Positions 10,886 through 23,112 are shown, numbered from the stretch's first letter. The stretch is 64,000 nucleotides of DNA from Glandiceps talaboti (GCF_964340395.1 NC_135568.1:15898276-15962275), one strand, 5' to 3'. A program made the numbers and translations. Notes: generated by a model from the letters alone, not told the origin.

Positions 10886-11434
10886 ATGGAAGAGCAAAAG
10901 GTACAAAAGGAAGAAATGAAGATGAAGCAGATAGAGGGGGAAGAGAAGGGGCACGAAGAGAAGAAGGAAATGGAAAAGACGGAAGATATGAAAGTGGTAG
11001 AGGAGGATATGATTAAAGAAATTCAAACGCACATAAGGAAAACAGTTGCAGCTTATAAGTGTAGTTACAGATTGATGGGACGAATAAATACATGCATGAA
11101 CATAGCAAAGGGGATATTCGTAAGCACAGCTTTGGCTGCTGTCATTCCAGCAGTTCCTATCGCTGTAGCAATTGTACCAATTGCAAGTGGTGTTATCGAT
11201 ATTATTCAGAATTCCACAGGTCTGGCTAAGAAGAAGAACAAATACAAGGCTCTATACAAAGAATACAATATGTTGCTTGCTTTAATACGAAATCGCAGAG
11301 GCAGTACGGATTTGACACAGTTATTGGAATATGTGTCAAAAAAAGAATATGATATCATTGAAAAACAAAGTTACAGCCCACCTCTTAGCAGATACATGGA
11401 AAAGTACAACCTTGAACCAGATTTGGAAATTTAA
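10886..11434 (+). CDS. 182-aa two-hydrophobic-segment protein, SLATT-like layout
   Basis: A single uninterrupted ORF. Residues 1-45 are very rich in Glu, Lys and Met and probably helical/coiled. Residues 46-75 (with AAYKCSYRLMGRIN) form an amphipathic helix. Residues 76-108 are strongly hydrophobic and split by prolines (AAVIPAVPIAVAIVP), consistent with a two-pass membrane hairpin. A basic helix follows (KKKNKYKALYKEYN), then MLLALIRNRR and a hydrophilic C-terminus. This helix-2TM-helix order resembles SLATT proteins, predicted membrane effectors best known from bacterial conflict systems; this is inference from layout, not a sequence match. The frame stays open upstream to about 10831 and CACAG precedes GCCATAATA, so an upstream exon is possible. 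It lies next to a LINE fragment, but its base composition gives no sign of belonging to it. Confidence 0.5.
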   Translation: MEEQKVQKEEMKMKQIEGEEKGHEEKKEMEKTEDMKVVEEDMIKEIQTHIRKTVAAYKCSYRLMGRINTCMNIAKGIFVSTALAAVIPAVPIAVAIVPIASGVIDIIQNSTGLAKKKNKYKALYKEYNMLLALIRNRRGSTDLTQLLEYVSKKEYDIIEKQSYSPPLSRYMEKYNLEPDLEI

Positions 11435-12460
11435 GTCCGTTTTAAGTTACTGGTAAGCTTAAGTTAGAAGGAAACATGTCTTCATAGAAGACACGATCCC
11501 TATGACTAATGGAAGAAATTAAAAATTGAAAACTTCCACAGACAGGGCAAAGAGGTGTAAAACTAGTCGAAGATTCAAACCATATTTGACTCATTAACTG
11601 ACGATACTGGTACCAGTCAAGACCCTATACCGTATCTCTGGCATTTCGGCGATTTTAGAAAATCTTATATTTTAGGTTGCTAAATTTATGTTGATTATTT
11701 GTATTTTACTTAAATTGAGGAACTTAAAGCTTAAATTTACCATCAGATAGTCTTATGACAAGGACCTTTCAGAGTCGACACATTCCATGGGCGCCACACC
11801 TGACGTATCCACTCCTAGATGCTGGATAAGATACAATGTACATCCAACTTTGATCAGGTGCACGTGGATATGGGATTACTTCAGACTGTAGTCTGAGGGA
11901 TTACTTACTAGTGTTGTTTGTGCTCATGGTTACTGGCATTCGTATCTACGTATTATCAACATTGTCTTAAATGTAGTTACAGTGCCCCAAGAGTGTATAA
12001 TGATGTCTTGTCTCCCTCTAATTAACAACACTCGGACACCAATGTCTTATAAGCATTGTACTTCTAGATTTTACAGTCGTGGATAATTTTTTCACCTTTT
12101 TTGAAATTTTATAAGTTTGTTATTACGATTTTATGTTTGTCAAAAATCCCCTTTTAGATTTTGTGGTAATCTATTTTGGGATCATTTTATTTAGAATATT
12201 GTTGATTTTGTTAAATTTTCTCGATTTATTTTAGTTATTTTCCTAATAACAGCATGCTAAACTATGGTTTTCAACAAGATGTGTCTTAGGGTGGAACGAG
12301 TTCGCTCCACAGTTTACGTGGGCACTGTGTTAACAGTCTTAGAGCCGTATTTCTCTTATTTCGGCAATTCTGGACAATTTTATACTTTTCTTTGCTAAAC
12401 TCCTGAACTTGGAGTATTGCAGAATTGGCATATACTTCATGATTGTACAAATAAACACTG
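11435..12460. other. No gene seen
   Basis: T-rich intergenic DNA; no ORF, repeat array or fold-back recognised. Confidence 0.45.
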
Positions 12461-12463
12461 TTA

Positions 12464-12826
12464 TAATTAGATGCTATTCCCCAATATTTCTCTTCGTTCA
12501 GCCATGGAAAATACGAGCTTACCTAAGGGGCCTTTGTCACATTGTATTGATAGACGAGTACTGACAACCCCTTAGGGCACGAGCATTTTCCTGGTTGAAT
12601 GAAGATAACTATTAGAGAATAACATAAGTATGCCAACTCTAGTAATATCAAAAGAAATCTGGGAGAGTAATAGCAATTTTGAACGTTGTGACTCATATTT
12701 CGAAAACAGCAATTATGCTCATTTATGTTTATTTTTATCATTATGGAGTCGTAGCAAAGCCCCCTTAGGTCACTCATATTGTCCTTGGCTGAACGAAGAA
12801 AAATATTGGGGAATAATATGTAATTA
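12464..12826. mobile_element. MITE-like element with ~75-bp terminal inverted repeats
   Basis: The left arm reads TATTCCCCAATATTTCTCTTCG, TTCAGCCA.GGA.AATA.GAG and ACCTAAGGGG; the right arm is its reverse complement ending at GGGGAATA (about 12816). A solitary, diverged arm of the same family occurs at 34855-34955 (CATAGGTCACTCATATT.TCCTTG and AAAAATATTTGAGAATAAT). No transposase. Confidence 0.75.
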
Positions 12827-12849
12827 CATACTCAGTTTTATTTAAGTCT

Positions 12850-13489
12850 GATTCTACTTATCATTTAGGAAATTAGATTTAGTTAAGCAATGTGGCTTAA
12901 ATAGATATTACTATTGTCGTAAACCTAAAATAGATGAAGATGAAATACCACGTGATGTAGTTTGAAGAATTTAAGTTGTTTTTTTGATACTCTAAATATA
13001 TTTTTTGTTCTTGTTGAAATTCATAAGAGGGCCTATTTTGGGCTGGTTTGGGAAATTCAGAAAGATTGAAGAATTAAAATCAACCGAGTGGTATTAACTC
13101 GGCGTTCGTTGAACCAGGTCTTACTTGTGCATGTAGTAAATTATTTCACGTATATTTAGTCCAAGTGATCTGGTACCTGATTTGGCGAACAGTGGAAAAA
13201 ATCGTTAGCTGGTTTCCAAGACACCGAGTATTTGGTACGGAGAAGAAAAGGCTGCTTCAACGAGTTGAAGCTGTGAGTAGAACCATTTCACTGGCTGTCG
13301 CCTAAGGGAGCGACCAGAATTTACAGCAGGGGAGGGGTTGGGGAAAAATATTTTGGACGAATTTCTTTTCGCAACCCCCTCCGTTTTCTTGAAGAAATGA
13401 ACCCCCTCCCACTTCCAGCTTTCCGCATTCTGGAAATGTACAATTGCATGGCACATTACATTAGAATAGCAGTGGCAATTGACTTCAGC
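12850..13489. other. No gene supported
   Basis: The ORF at 13205-13522 (-) runs into a dispersed repeat and shows no domain or exon signals. Confidence 0.4.
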
Positions 13490-13800
13490 GTTCATACATA
13501 ACAATAAGAGATTTATTTGCAAATAGATGTGAGATTTGTAAAACCAAAAAAAGTCTCACATTGGGCTGTAACCTGTACTTGGACATACATGCTAGTAGAG
13601 TTTTCTCTTTCAATCCTAATTTTGTACAGAAATAGCATCCACTCCAATGATAGCTAGTGGGGAGGGTGTGGGATGGCGTATTCCCCCCCCCCACAGTGAG
13701 AAAATATTTGCTTTTTGAATATAACGACATGTAGGAGGCCATTTAGTGGCATAAAATTTCAAACCATACACATTATTGAAAGTCATAAAGTACTTTAAAA
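13490..13800 (-). repeat. Dispersed repeat copy, inverted relative to 41.8 kb
   Basis: On the minus strand this reads as the plus strand at 41830-42115: the stretches around GTATGGTTTGAAATTT, GGCCTCCTA, AGCTAT.AT and TTACAGCCCAATGTGAGAC occur in the same order. Diverged but clear over about 290 bp. Confidence 0.8.
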
Positions 13801-13984
13801 TTGTCTGCAATACCCAAATTTCAATCTCAATACATCTGCAGTCAACTGTATGGCTATATTGTCTACACTTTAACTTATACAGAGATATTTTGGCAGACAC
13901 ACACACTCACCCGGCTATTGATTGCCTCATAATTATATATGGTAAGTATATGAAGTGAATAATTTTGATATTAAGGCATATTAC

Positions 13985-14210
13985 ACAAACACATTCGCAT
14001 GGCAATCACATCCACCTCATCACTGAATATATGCATTAGAAATTACTGTGGAGAAGCAACAAGAAATTGTCACATGTACTCGGTAAACGACTGTTCCTGA
14101 TGTTAAATGCCATTTGCTTTAAATTATGAGCAAAATATTTCATGGTACCCCCTTCCAGAATTTTCATGCCCCCCCTCTTCGCACCCCTATTTTTTCATGC
14201 TTCACACACA
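13985..14210 (+). repeat. Dispersed repeat copy, direct relative to 42.3 kb
   Basis: Stretches ACACATTC, CACCTCATCACTGAATATATGC, ATGTACTCGGTAAACG and AAAATATTTC.TG recur in the same orientation at 42325-42525. The neighbouring block (13490-13800) is inverted relative to the same locus, so one copy has had an internal inversion. Confidence 0.75.
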
Positions 14211-14215
14211 TTTTC

Positions 14216-14776
14216 AGGGTTAGACACTTGAATTAAGTGAATGAAAGTAGACACCTCATAATAAGGGTTAGATACTTGAATTATGTGAATTAGAGGAGAC
14301 ACATGATAATACAGGGTTAGATGCATGAATTACGTGAACAAGAGGAGAACCTGATAATACAGGGTTAGACACTTGAATTATGTAAATGAGAGAAGACACC
14401 TAATAATACAATGTTAGACTTGAATTACATGAAAAAGAGGAGACACCTGATAATATAGGGTTAGACATTTGAATTACATGAATGTGAGGGGACACCTCAT
14501 AATACATGGCTAGACACTTGAATTTTGTGAATGAGAGAAGAACTTGATAATACAGGGTTAGACACTTGACTTACGTGAAAGAGAGGGGGCACCTGATAAT
14601 ACAGGGTTAGACATTTGAATTACTTGAATGTGAGTGGACACCTCATAATACAGGGCTAGACACTTGAATTTTGTGAATGAGAGGAGAACTTGATAATACA
14701 TGGTTAGACACTTGAATTACGTGAAAGGGAGGGGCCACCCGATAATACAGGGTTAGACACTTGAATTACGTGTGTA
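14216..14776 (+). repeat. 48-bp minisatellite, about 12 copies
   Basis: Tandem units begin AGGGTTAGACACTTGAATTA and continue with GTGAA, GAGAGGAG, ACACCTGATAATAC. Unit starts include 14216, 14264, 14313 and 14361, a spacing of 48-49 bp. Copies differ by a few substitutions and small indels. No spacers, so this is not a CRISPR array. Confidence 0.95.
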
Positions 14777-14779
14777 CCT

Positions 14780-15225
14780 AGTGTGCCTATGTTTCCAGAG
14801 CCAATACATGAATTATGAACTTTTCATAAATATGGATGGCCATCATTAAGTAAAAAGTGAAAGATGCACTAAAGTATTTTTTATGCGTAATGTCGTTCGT
14901 TCTATGTCACATTTGCAGACGATTACAAGAAAAAGGTCACACTGTAATATGCAAGAAATAGCTAGATTTTGGTAAAAGGCCTTACATGAAAACTTGCATA
15001 AACACCCCTTCCCTCGCCCCATTTTAAGGATGCCGTCATTTTGACAGCCTGGGGTGGTGGTGCTTGGAGGAATTCTCATGAAAAAACAAATATGTTCAGT
15101 AACTTGCCTAGCTTGAGATATTTAAGTAACTCCCTCCTTTACACAGACTTTAAGTAATGAACAACCTGTGCCCTGAGAAGTGGTCTCAGCAATAGGATGT
15201 TTCAGTGACATGCACCTGTCAATAG
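14780..15225. other. No gene seen
   Basis: Unique AT-rich DNA between the 48-bp minisatellite and the TA arrays. Confidence 0.4.
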
Positions 15226-15226
15226 A

Positions 15227-15228
<2 letters not shown>

Positions 15229-15309
<81 letters not shown>

Positions 15310-15368
15310 CTATTACGCTCTGCCACTGAGGTATAGAGCACTGTCTTAGCAGATTGATATTCACCGAG

Positions 15369-15448
<80 letters not shown>
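15229..15448. repeat. Two (TA)n arrays around a 64-bp segment
   Basis: TA arrays at 15229-15306 and 15371-15448 flank a segment containing ACGCTCTGCCACTGAGGTAT. Read on the minus strand this gives CAGTGGCAGAGCG, reminiscent of a tRNA D-arm. The same stretch follows the TA array at 5.3 kb, so TA tract plus segment is a dispersed unit. Confidence 0.85.
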
Positions 15449-15451
<3 letters not shown>

Positions 15452-16240
15452 ACTATAACTGCAAAACAACAAATGCAGTTTATATATACTGTGAAAAATG
15501 AGAAAGTACTGTTGGAAAAACGGGAGATACTATCTACACCCGCATGCAGAACCACATCAATGTTAAGGAATAAAAACAAAACTGAGCCGGTACCAAACCT
15601 TTTCAACTCAGCAAACCACTCCTTCGCCGATTACAAAATAATCAGACTTGACAAGATATGGCATGAATAGACTAACACGTAAGATAAAAAAAAGTCAACA
15701 CATACGAACATAATGGAATGAACCGCAAAGAATAGTACCTGTTCCGATTACCGTTTAGGTCACGTGACTGGATATAAGTGCTGATTCGCATTATGGATTG
15801 ACCTACAGAGGCAGCTAATCAGCAAAGTCTGAGGGAAACGTCACTAGTAACTGTTCAAACGAAACTGCTTAGTGGACATTTAGAGACATAGAATATCAAA
15901 CTATACACGTAATTGTAAGCTACACTATAGTGGAAAGAGACACACATCTTCATGGCTGTCACCTACCTCATACATTATGATAGATAATGAAATATATATT
16001 ATTGTGGTGAGGCTGCAGGAAAGTTTGCAAAGTTTTGACCGAAAGGCGTTTTCAACTTCCCCTATATGTATATAAGTGTGGTCTTTACTTCGGTGTGTTT
16101 GCGAAATACATGAATAGCCGCCCTTCTCACTTACATTCAACAGTTCTCCTTATAGCTCTGCAGTTTTTGAGTGGCCCCTCAGATTCCACCCCCACCCCCA
16201 CCCAACTGAACCGTAGTAACGACTGTTCCCTAAGGGCACA
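15449..16240. other. Repeat-derived stretch, no gene seen
   Basis: A 65-codon ORF at 15473-15670 has no recognised domain. CTGAGGGAAACGTC near 15830 recalls the end of the hammerhead-like core at 2.8 kb but lacks stem II. 16170-16250 is C-rich, like 3450-3600. Confidence 0.35.
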
Positions 16241-16249
16241 ATCTATCCA

Positions 16250-16328
16250 CCCACTCAAATATATAAATAACCACTAACACTTTCGCTTCAGTTGTATCTT
16301 GTGACTACTTCTTTATACCTGTGCCATG
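16250..16328 (+). repeat. Dispersed repeat copy, partner at 4.2 kb
   Basis: Contains ATAAATAACCACTAACAC and TCGCTTCA as at 4184-4215. Confidence 0.7.
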
Positions 16329-16329
16329 C

Positions 16330-17615
16330 GGAGGAGGCCGGAAGGGTCTCACGTGACACCCATGTGACCGTTTCGCAATAGAGCATACGCTGATGACCTA
16401 GGTCATGCTTTTATCCGTTTTATTACCATTTGCGTCGTCAGTCTTTCGTTCAGACGATCACTATTTTTTAAAATGACCATTACGAGTGTGATGCAACATG
16501 GTAATCGTGTTTTCATGCCGTGATATATGTCGATATGTACAATTCTTTTTCAAAATTATTGTCTAGTATTGAATTGATTTTACTGGCATGAAAGAAGAGA
16601 TGCAGTTGAGGTTTACTATACAAAAAGTCAAGTTTACCCAACCTTTACCCTACCTGTGACCCACATATATATCAAACTGCCATCTCTGTCAAGGGGTAAC
16701 TAGTACGAGACAAAGTGACACAGTGACTTTTGACTTCACAGTCCCAGGGGAGAGGTCACAGGGGGTGAATTAAGTCAAAGGTGTCACTTCGTCTCATACT
16801 CACCACATTTACACATCCTCTGCTAAAGATTTACCACGGTGGAAAGACATGGTCAAATATGACTTTTCGTATAGTGAACTAAAATGGTGGACTCTAGTGA
16901 AAGTTACAGCGTGTTGAAAATACACCAAATTCAACTTTTACAGAAGAGGATATGGACAATAAGTTCCAAAGCAACGTTTTATTTATTGATGTAGTAACTA
17001 ATGGATATGCAATATCATGTCTGGTAGCGCAGAATTTTTCTTTCGACAAGGCGTGAAGGAACAGCAATCTAAAGTTTTGCCTTTACTGAAGGCATTCAGT
17101 TTACATCTGATATAAACATATTTTTTATCAATAGCATAGCATCAATTGAATCGTTACTATACAAAGTTATGTATTCGAGTGAATATACCCAATCATTTTT
17201 ATTCAAAACAACTTACTAGTCTCTCACTCACGCCATTATGTCGTATGCATTGTCTACATTTCTACTAATATAGCTATTTGGTTGGAGTTACATGTCAATT
17301 CAAGGGAACAACATGAATAGACGTGTTCTCCGCTGTTACATTTGATTACGTTATTTCATCGAAATTCTAAAATAAAACAGAATAAAGGACAATGTAGTAT
17401 AAAATAAAGGTGATATATTCAGTACCTGGAGAATATCTTTTATAATATTTCAAAGGAATAATATGAATACACAATACAATGGAGGCTCACTGCGTAATGA
17501 GCTTTCACGGTTATTTTTACCCATCATGCTCTGCACCCTTCCAGTCTCCTCTGGACCTGTGCGATCAACTAAAGAGATTTTCGTTTTGTTGACCCCCAGC
17601 AATTTAAACAAAGCT
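16330..17615. other. No gene seen
   Basis: AT-rich intergenic DNA with no supported ORF, array or fold-back. Confidence 0.45.
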
Positions 17616-17617
17616 AT

Positions 17618-17835
17618 TCAACTACACAGTGTCCATATGGTCTTTGTGCATTGAAGTGGCTGGCTTCCAATCTGAACATTCGCACATTCACTGCTGCAAA
17701 ATTTGGCCATTTTGAGTTTTTCGAAAGACAAACTGTGAGAAGATTGAATCTCTGATTGTAAGTAAGCTATTCTTATATGTTCTACCACGGCAGTACGCAC
17801 ACTACAAAGTTTGTATTCATTGCGTGCGTATATGT
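17618..17835 (+). repeat. Dispersed repeat copy, partner at 4.3 kb
   Basis: Second copy of the family at 4277-4505, same orientation. It directly precedes the long fold-back at 17840. Confidence 0.85.
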
Positions 17836-17839
17836 GTAC

Positions 17840-17979
17840 ATGTTATTTGCCAAATACCGTTCCATATCTTGCTGCAAGAGGTAATTTTTCCGGTAATAAC
17901 GGAGAGCCGGAGGCGAGCCGTTATACCGGAAAAATTACCTCGAGCAGCAAGATGTGGAACCGTATTTGGCAAATAACAT
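17840..17979. mobile_element. Fold-back element, 62-63-nt arms
   Basis: Arms 17840-17902 and 17918-17979 are reverse complements with a few mismatches (ATGTTATTTGCCAAATAC... against ...GTATTTGGCAAATAACAT), with a 15-nt spacer AGAGCCGGAGGCGAG. It contains GC-rich stems (CCGGTAATAACGG) in an AT-rich background. It resembles a palindromic MITE; no coding capacity. Confidence 0.85.
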
Positions 17980-17984
17980 ACTTA

Positions 17985-18750
17985 TACGTCACCTGCGACT
18001 ACGAAATTCAATTTTTGAATGTCTACAAATGCTGTTTTATTTTAAAACAAAATCACTTCCGCGTTATACTGTTGGGCGTAGTATCACGTACTTCTCTAAT
18101 GACTGCAGTGCGGTTGTTTACATCTCAGCCTTAACTTTATTATCCAATCAGAGTGCGCGTTTGCTCAGTAGTATGACGTAATGTTTACTATTTGCATATC
18201 ACTCAAAGATATATTCAAACTTATAACCTTCTGCAGAAAAATGAGTGCGTCTTTGTTTTGCGTACTGTATTCCATTAAATGTACAGAAATGTTCGTGATA
18301 TACTTTGTTGTTCTAGTTAAGCAAAAATTGCACTGTCTGTGGTGGTAATTTTGATATCCTTCATAAATTTAGGAATTCATGTTCACGATCGCGTGACGAC
18401 CGTGCGTTCGCCGTATCTGGACTATCGCCGTTCTGCATGGAATTTTTGACAGTTTCCCTCTGACACAAAACATACAGTTCAAAGACTTGTTACAATGTAT
18501 ACAACGGTGATATTTCATACGGTTGACAATAAATTTGGCATTTGGAAATGTTGGTTATAGCTGTATTTCTAGTTGTCTGCTCGGTTTGTTTACAAGGGGA
18601 CGTCCAGTGATCACGTGATACAACAAGCAAAAATACGCCTGTCTATCTGCAGGGCTCTCGACCAATCAGAATGCGAGATTGGTGATAGGTGACATATAAG
18701 TATGTGTATGTGTGTATCATGTGAGTGCGCGTTGTTATTGGACAGCAGAA
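17985..18750. other. No gene seen
   Basis: No supported feature; the ORFs at 17811-18181 run out of the fold-back and are not credible exons. Confidence 0.4.
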
Positions 18751-18756
18751 AAGTGG

Positions 18757-19536
<780 letters not shown>

Positions 19537-19539
19537 TTG

Positions 19540-20140
19540 ATATATAGAGTGTGACCAATTTGGTCCAAATAATTATTTTCTGTATACTGTAGATTAAGCA
19601 TTAAAACTTGGTTTAATCTTGGTTGCAAGAGGGCGCTATTTACAACTTTGCGTCTACCGATCAGTCTAATATGGTCCATAGGATTATGTTTTAAATTAAC
19701 ATTCCGAAAAATGGGATCATATTTTGTATTTTCAGTCACTACATATAGTGCGTAAACACACAAGCTTATCCTTGCGATAATTAGTAATTGCACGCTGTAG
19801 TAGAGGATTTGGATTTGTGATGTAGCACAGACAATTCAAGTAAGAAAGGATGTAGTGATTTGATTGAAGTTTTGAAAGTGAGCAGACGAACATGTGATGC
19901 GACGATGCAAAGCGGATAGACCGCATTCTCGCAAGCCAGAGCACACATTTCTATTTCTGTTGAAAAAATGAAATATGAACGTTACGGACGGTACCATAAA
20001 GAGGCCCATAGATTACGACGTTGGTAGAAGGCGAATTTCTTAAAGAATCGTCATAATTTGGCAGTGTGGACAGCATTGGCAGTCTGAAGTGTTAACGTAC
20101 AGAGAGAACAAGGATCAACCGTAGCTGCAAAAATTGTGGC
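19540..20140. other. No gene seen
   Basis: Intergenic DNA without recognised features. Confidence 0.4.
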
Positions 20141-20144
20141 TTGA

Positions 20145-21900
20145 GGGACCGGTCAGTTTCTCCAGCCGGGGGGGGGGGGCGGTGGATTCTTAAATCGGAC
20201 CGACAAAAAGTCACTGACCCCCCCCCCCCCCCTATCTGTAAAACCAAAAACAGGCTGACCCCCCTATCACTTTTGATCGTGACTCATTATGGACTGCTTG
20301 ACTGTCTTGTAACTACTTTATAAGATCCCGGGTTAGCACTATAACTACCATAATTATAATAATTTACTGCACAGTGTAATATATTCCAAAAGGAGTTTAA
20401 TAGCATCTGACAGTGAAAGGTAGGGGGAAAGCTTGAGAAAGAAATATGTACATCTCTTATGGGGGTTCTAGGGGGTCTCCCCCTAGAAGCCCTGGAGCTT
20501 TTTTACTCTGAAAAGTCAATTTTGAGACTATTCAGACCCTTTCAGACAATAATTTCCAAGCTTTACAAGACAGCACCAACATGTAAAAAGCAACTACATA
20601 GGGTTGAAATACTTTTGAAATATACTTTGATAGCATCTTGGTAGTAAGAGGGGAAGACAGCACCATCAAGTATCAGAAACTATTCTATTATAACTTACAT
20701 AGGGTTGAAATATGTTCTTAAAAAGTTAACTAGCATCATTATTATGCATGTAGTAAAGGTCAGCACATCTAATGGTAGTATCATTGGTAGGGGAGATTTG
20801 GAGTTTAAGGCAATTTTAGACTATCTTGGCAAACATGTCACATCTTTAAAAGACAATATCATATCAAATTAGAATAGGGTGAAAATATATTTAAGAAAAG
20901 TTTAATACCATTATGACAGTAAAAAGGTTGCTGGTGCATCTGATTGTTGGTTGAATGCATGGGTGACCTATGGGGTGAGGGTGTCCTTGGGGTTTTCCCC
21001 CTGGCTGATCTGCAGTAAATATAAGTTTTAAAACGAGTTTCCCATGTCACACATAAATGGGCCCGTAACACTTGGTATAGGGGCATTAATATTGCATGTA
21101 TAGTGAAGTCACCGGTATGTTAGAGAACTTTAGGTGGTCATACCTAGTGTATAATAGAAACTGGAATCTAATGAGATGTGGTGATTTGTAGTGTCAATAA
21201 CATGTAGCGTCCAAAATAGAAAGTGTATTAATCCCTTCTGACAAGTTCATACTGACGAGTAGAACAATTTAGATTAACTTCTTTTATAAACTATCTATAA
21301 AGAATACCATTGCGAAACCTTGAAGTTCACTTTTGCCCCAAAGTGCAATATAAATGAAGCATTGATTGTGAAACAGCCAAGCATTTACATAACATGTTCT
21401 GTAACTAGTGTGGTAGCTAGGTACTACATGTATATGTATATGTATATGTAGTTATGTTTGAACTAAATAAGTAATATTAAAGAATTTAGGTAAGAAACAG
21501 GGACAAGAACAAATATTTACATGTACCACATTTCAGACAAAGCTATATGCCATTGTAGAAAAGGATTTTTTTCTTCCATCACATTCCAAAACACAATGAC
21601 CCCCCCTCCCCCCCATCCACAATTTTCAAAACAGCATGACCCCACTACTGCCAATTTCAACCAGATTTAAACTGAATGCCTTCCGTAAGGGTGATAATAA
21701 GTTGTTTGTTCCTACACATAATAATTGCTGGAATGCAACAACCTCGTTATAGTAGGCTATTAGTACATGATATACCCCTGAACTGGCAAAAAGGTATGCC
21801 AAAGTATAAGAAATTTGAAATGTGTATATGTTTATTTATTTGTTATTTATATGTACCGTTTGTATTTAGTTACTTCCCATATTTGTCAGGACCATGGAGT
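20145..21900 (+). mobile_element. TIR DNA-element copy, left end and interior
   Basis: Begins GGGACCGGTCAGTTTCTCC followed by G-rich and C-rich runs, AAAAGTCACTGACCCC, ACAGGCTGA and GATCGTGACTCA. All recur in order at 60742-60975. A second block at 21660-21830 (TTGTT.CTACACATAATAATT...TACATGATATACCCCT) matches 61130-61275. The same terminus appears inverted at 24941-25005. No transposase ORF; the right end of this copy was not found. The GGGGGTTCTAGGGGGTCTCC stretch at 20460 is part of the interior. Confidence 0.65.
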
Positions 21901-22019
21901 AGTTCAAAGTGAACTATTTCTATGGTTGTCACACCATGTAGGAGAGCATTTTCTTATTAGTGATAGTTACTTTGTATTGTTATTAATTATGTTATGTTTG
22001 CAGTGACAATAAATACAAT

Positions 22020-22440
22020 TAAATGAATAAATAAATAAATAAATAAATAGCATTCTTATGTTTTTCACTTTCTTTGTATTCTTTGTTTCGTCTTTTTTGT
22101 GCCATTCCCGTAGCATTCTTTTGTTTTTCAATTTATCTGTATTCTTCGATTTGTCTTTTTTGTGCCATTGCTGTGGCATTCTTTTATTTTTCATTTTCTC
22201 TGTATTCTTTGTTTAGTCGTCGTATAGTTTTTGCATCAGAATCGCTTTGTTTTTTCACATTCTCTGTATTGTGTTTCTTTCCCTTGTTGCATATTTGCTG
22301 TGGCATTCCTTTGTTTTTGGGTTTGCCTGTACAATTCATTGTCTCTTTTTTTTGTTTCATTGTCATATATTTTTTCTTTTCTGTATATTCATAATTGGTG
22401 CATTTTGGTATCTGTTATTGTTTCTTCATTTCTGTAAGTA
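22020..22440. repeat. ~63-bp degenerate minisatellite
   Basis: T-rich units with GCATTCTT.TGTTTTTCA..TT, TGTATTCTT and GTCTTTTTTGTGCCATT repeat about six times after an (AAAT) tract. Because the unit is a multiple of three, the minus strand reads as an open 21-residue repeat (KNKRMPQQWHKKDK...). This is probably a by-product. Confidence 0.8.
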
Positions 22441-23030
22441 GTCTGATACTGTCTTTTCTGATTACTTGAAGTGACATTATTTATACTGCTTGCCATGGTT
22501 TTTGCCTTTGATTTTCTGCCTTAGCCGGTTTTTTGCCAGTTGATTAAATCTGACCAGTTAATTCTATTGCTTACAATAGACTCAACTAATTCCCATCAGT
22601 GGGATTTCTCCTTCTGGAGTAAATATGTTAGTGTTTGTTTGAAGGGTTAGTGAGTATATGAGTGAGTGTTGCACAAGTGTATTAACTCTGATATTAGTGT
22701 TTGTTGGTAAAGTTGATGACTGTAATGTGTTTTAATGTCTGTTGTATCAGTAAGGATGTAAGTGTTGGTTTGAATGTATGAACGTCTGTTACAATTGCTT
22801 TCCTCCCCACCTGGATATCTTCAGTTAGTCAAGGCGAATCCATGACATACCCAAAAAAAAGAAAAGAAAAAAGTGTTAGATATTGAGATCATGGATTCAA
22901 ACAAAGCATCTTGGATTGTTACTCTTTGTTTATTTCTATAAAAGTTGGAATAATTATATGAAAGTTGTAAGAATTTGACATCCAACCAATTTCTAATCAA
23001 ACTAAATTGTGTATGTGTGTGCATCATTTT
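22441..23030. other. No gene seen
   Basis: AT-rich intergenic DNA. Confidence 0.4.
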
Positions 23031-23033
23031 GAA

Positions 23034-23112
23034 TGTATGTATGTATGTATGTATGTATGTATGTATGTATGTATGTATGTATGTATGTATGTATGTATGT
23101 ATGTATGTATGT
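23034..23112. repeat. (ATGT)n microsatellite
   Basis: About 19 uninterrupted tetranucleotide units. Confidence 0.95.

Noticed and set aside
14216-14776. Regular 48-bp array, considered as CRISPR-like
   Set aside because: No unique spacers, no cas genes, eukaryotic context; ordinary minisatellite.
15473-15880. 65-codon ORF followed by CTGAGGGAAACGTC, considered as a second Penelope-like copy
   Set aside because: The ORF has no RT or endonuclease motif and the hammerhead stem II is absent; similarity limited to about 14 bases.
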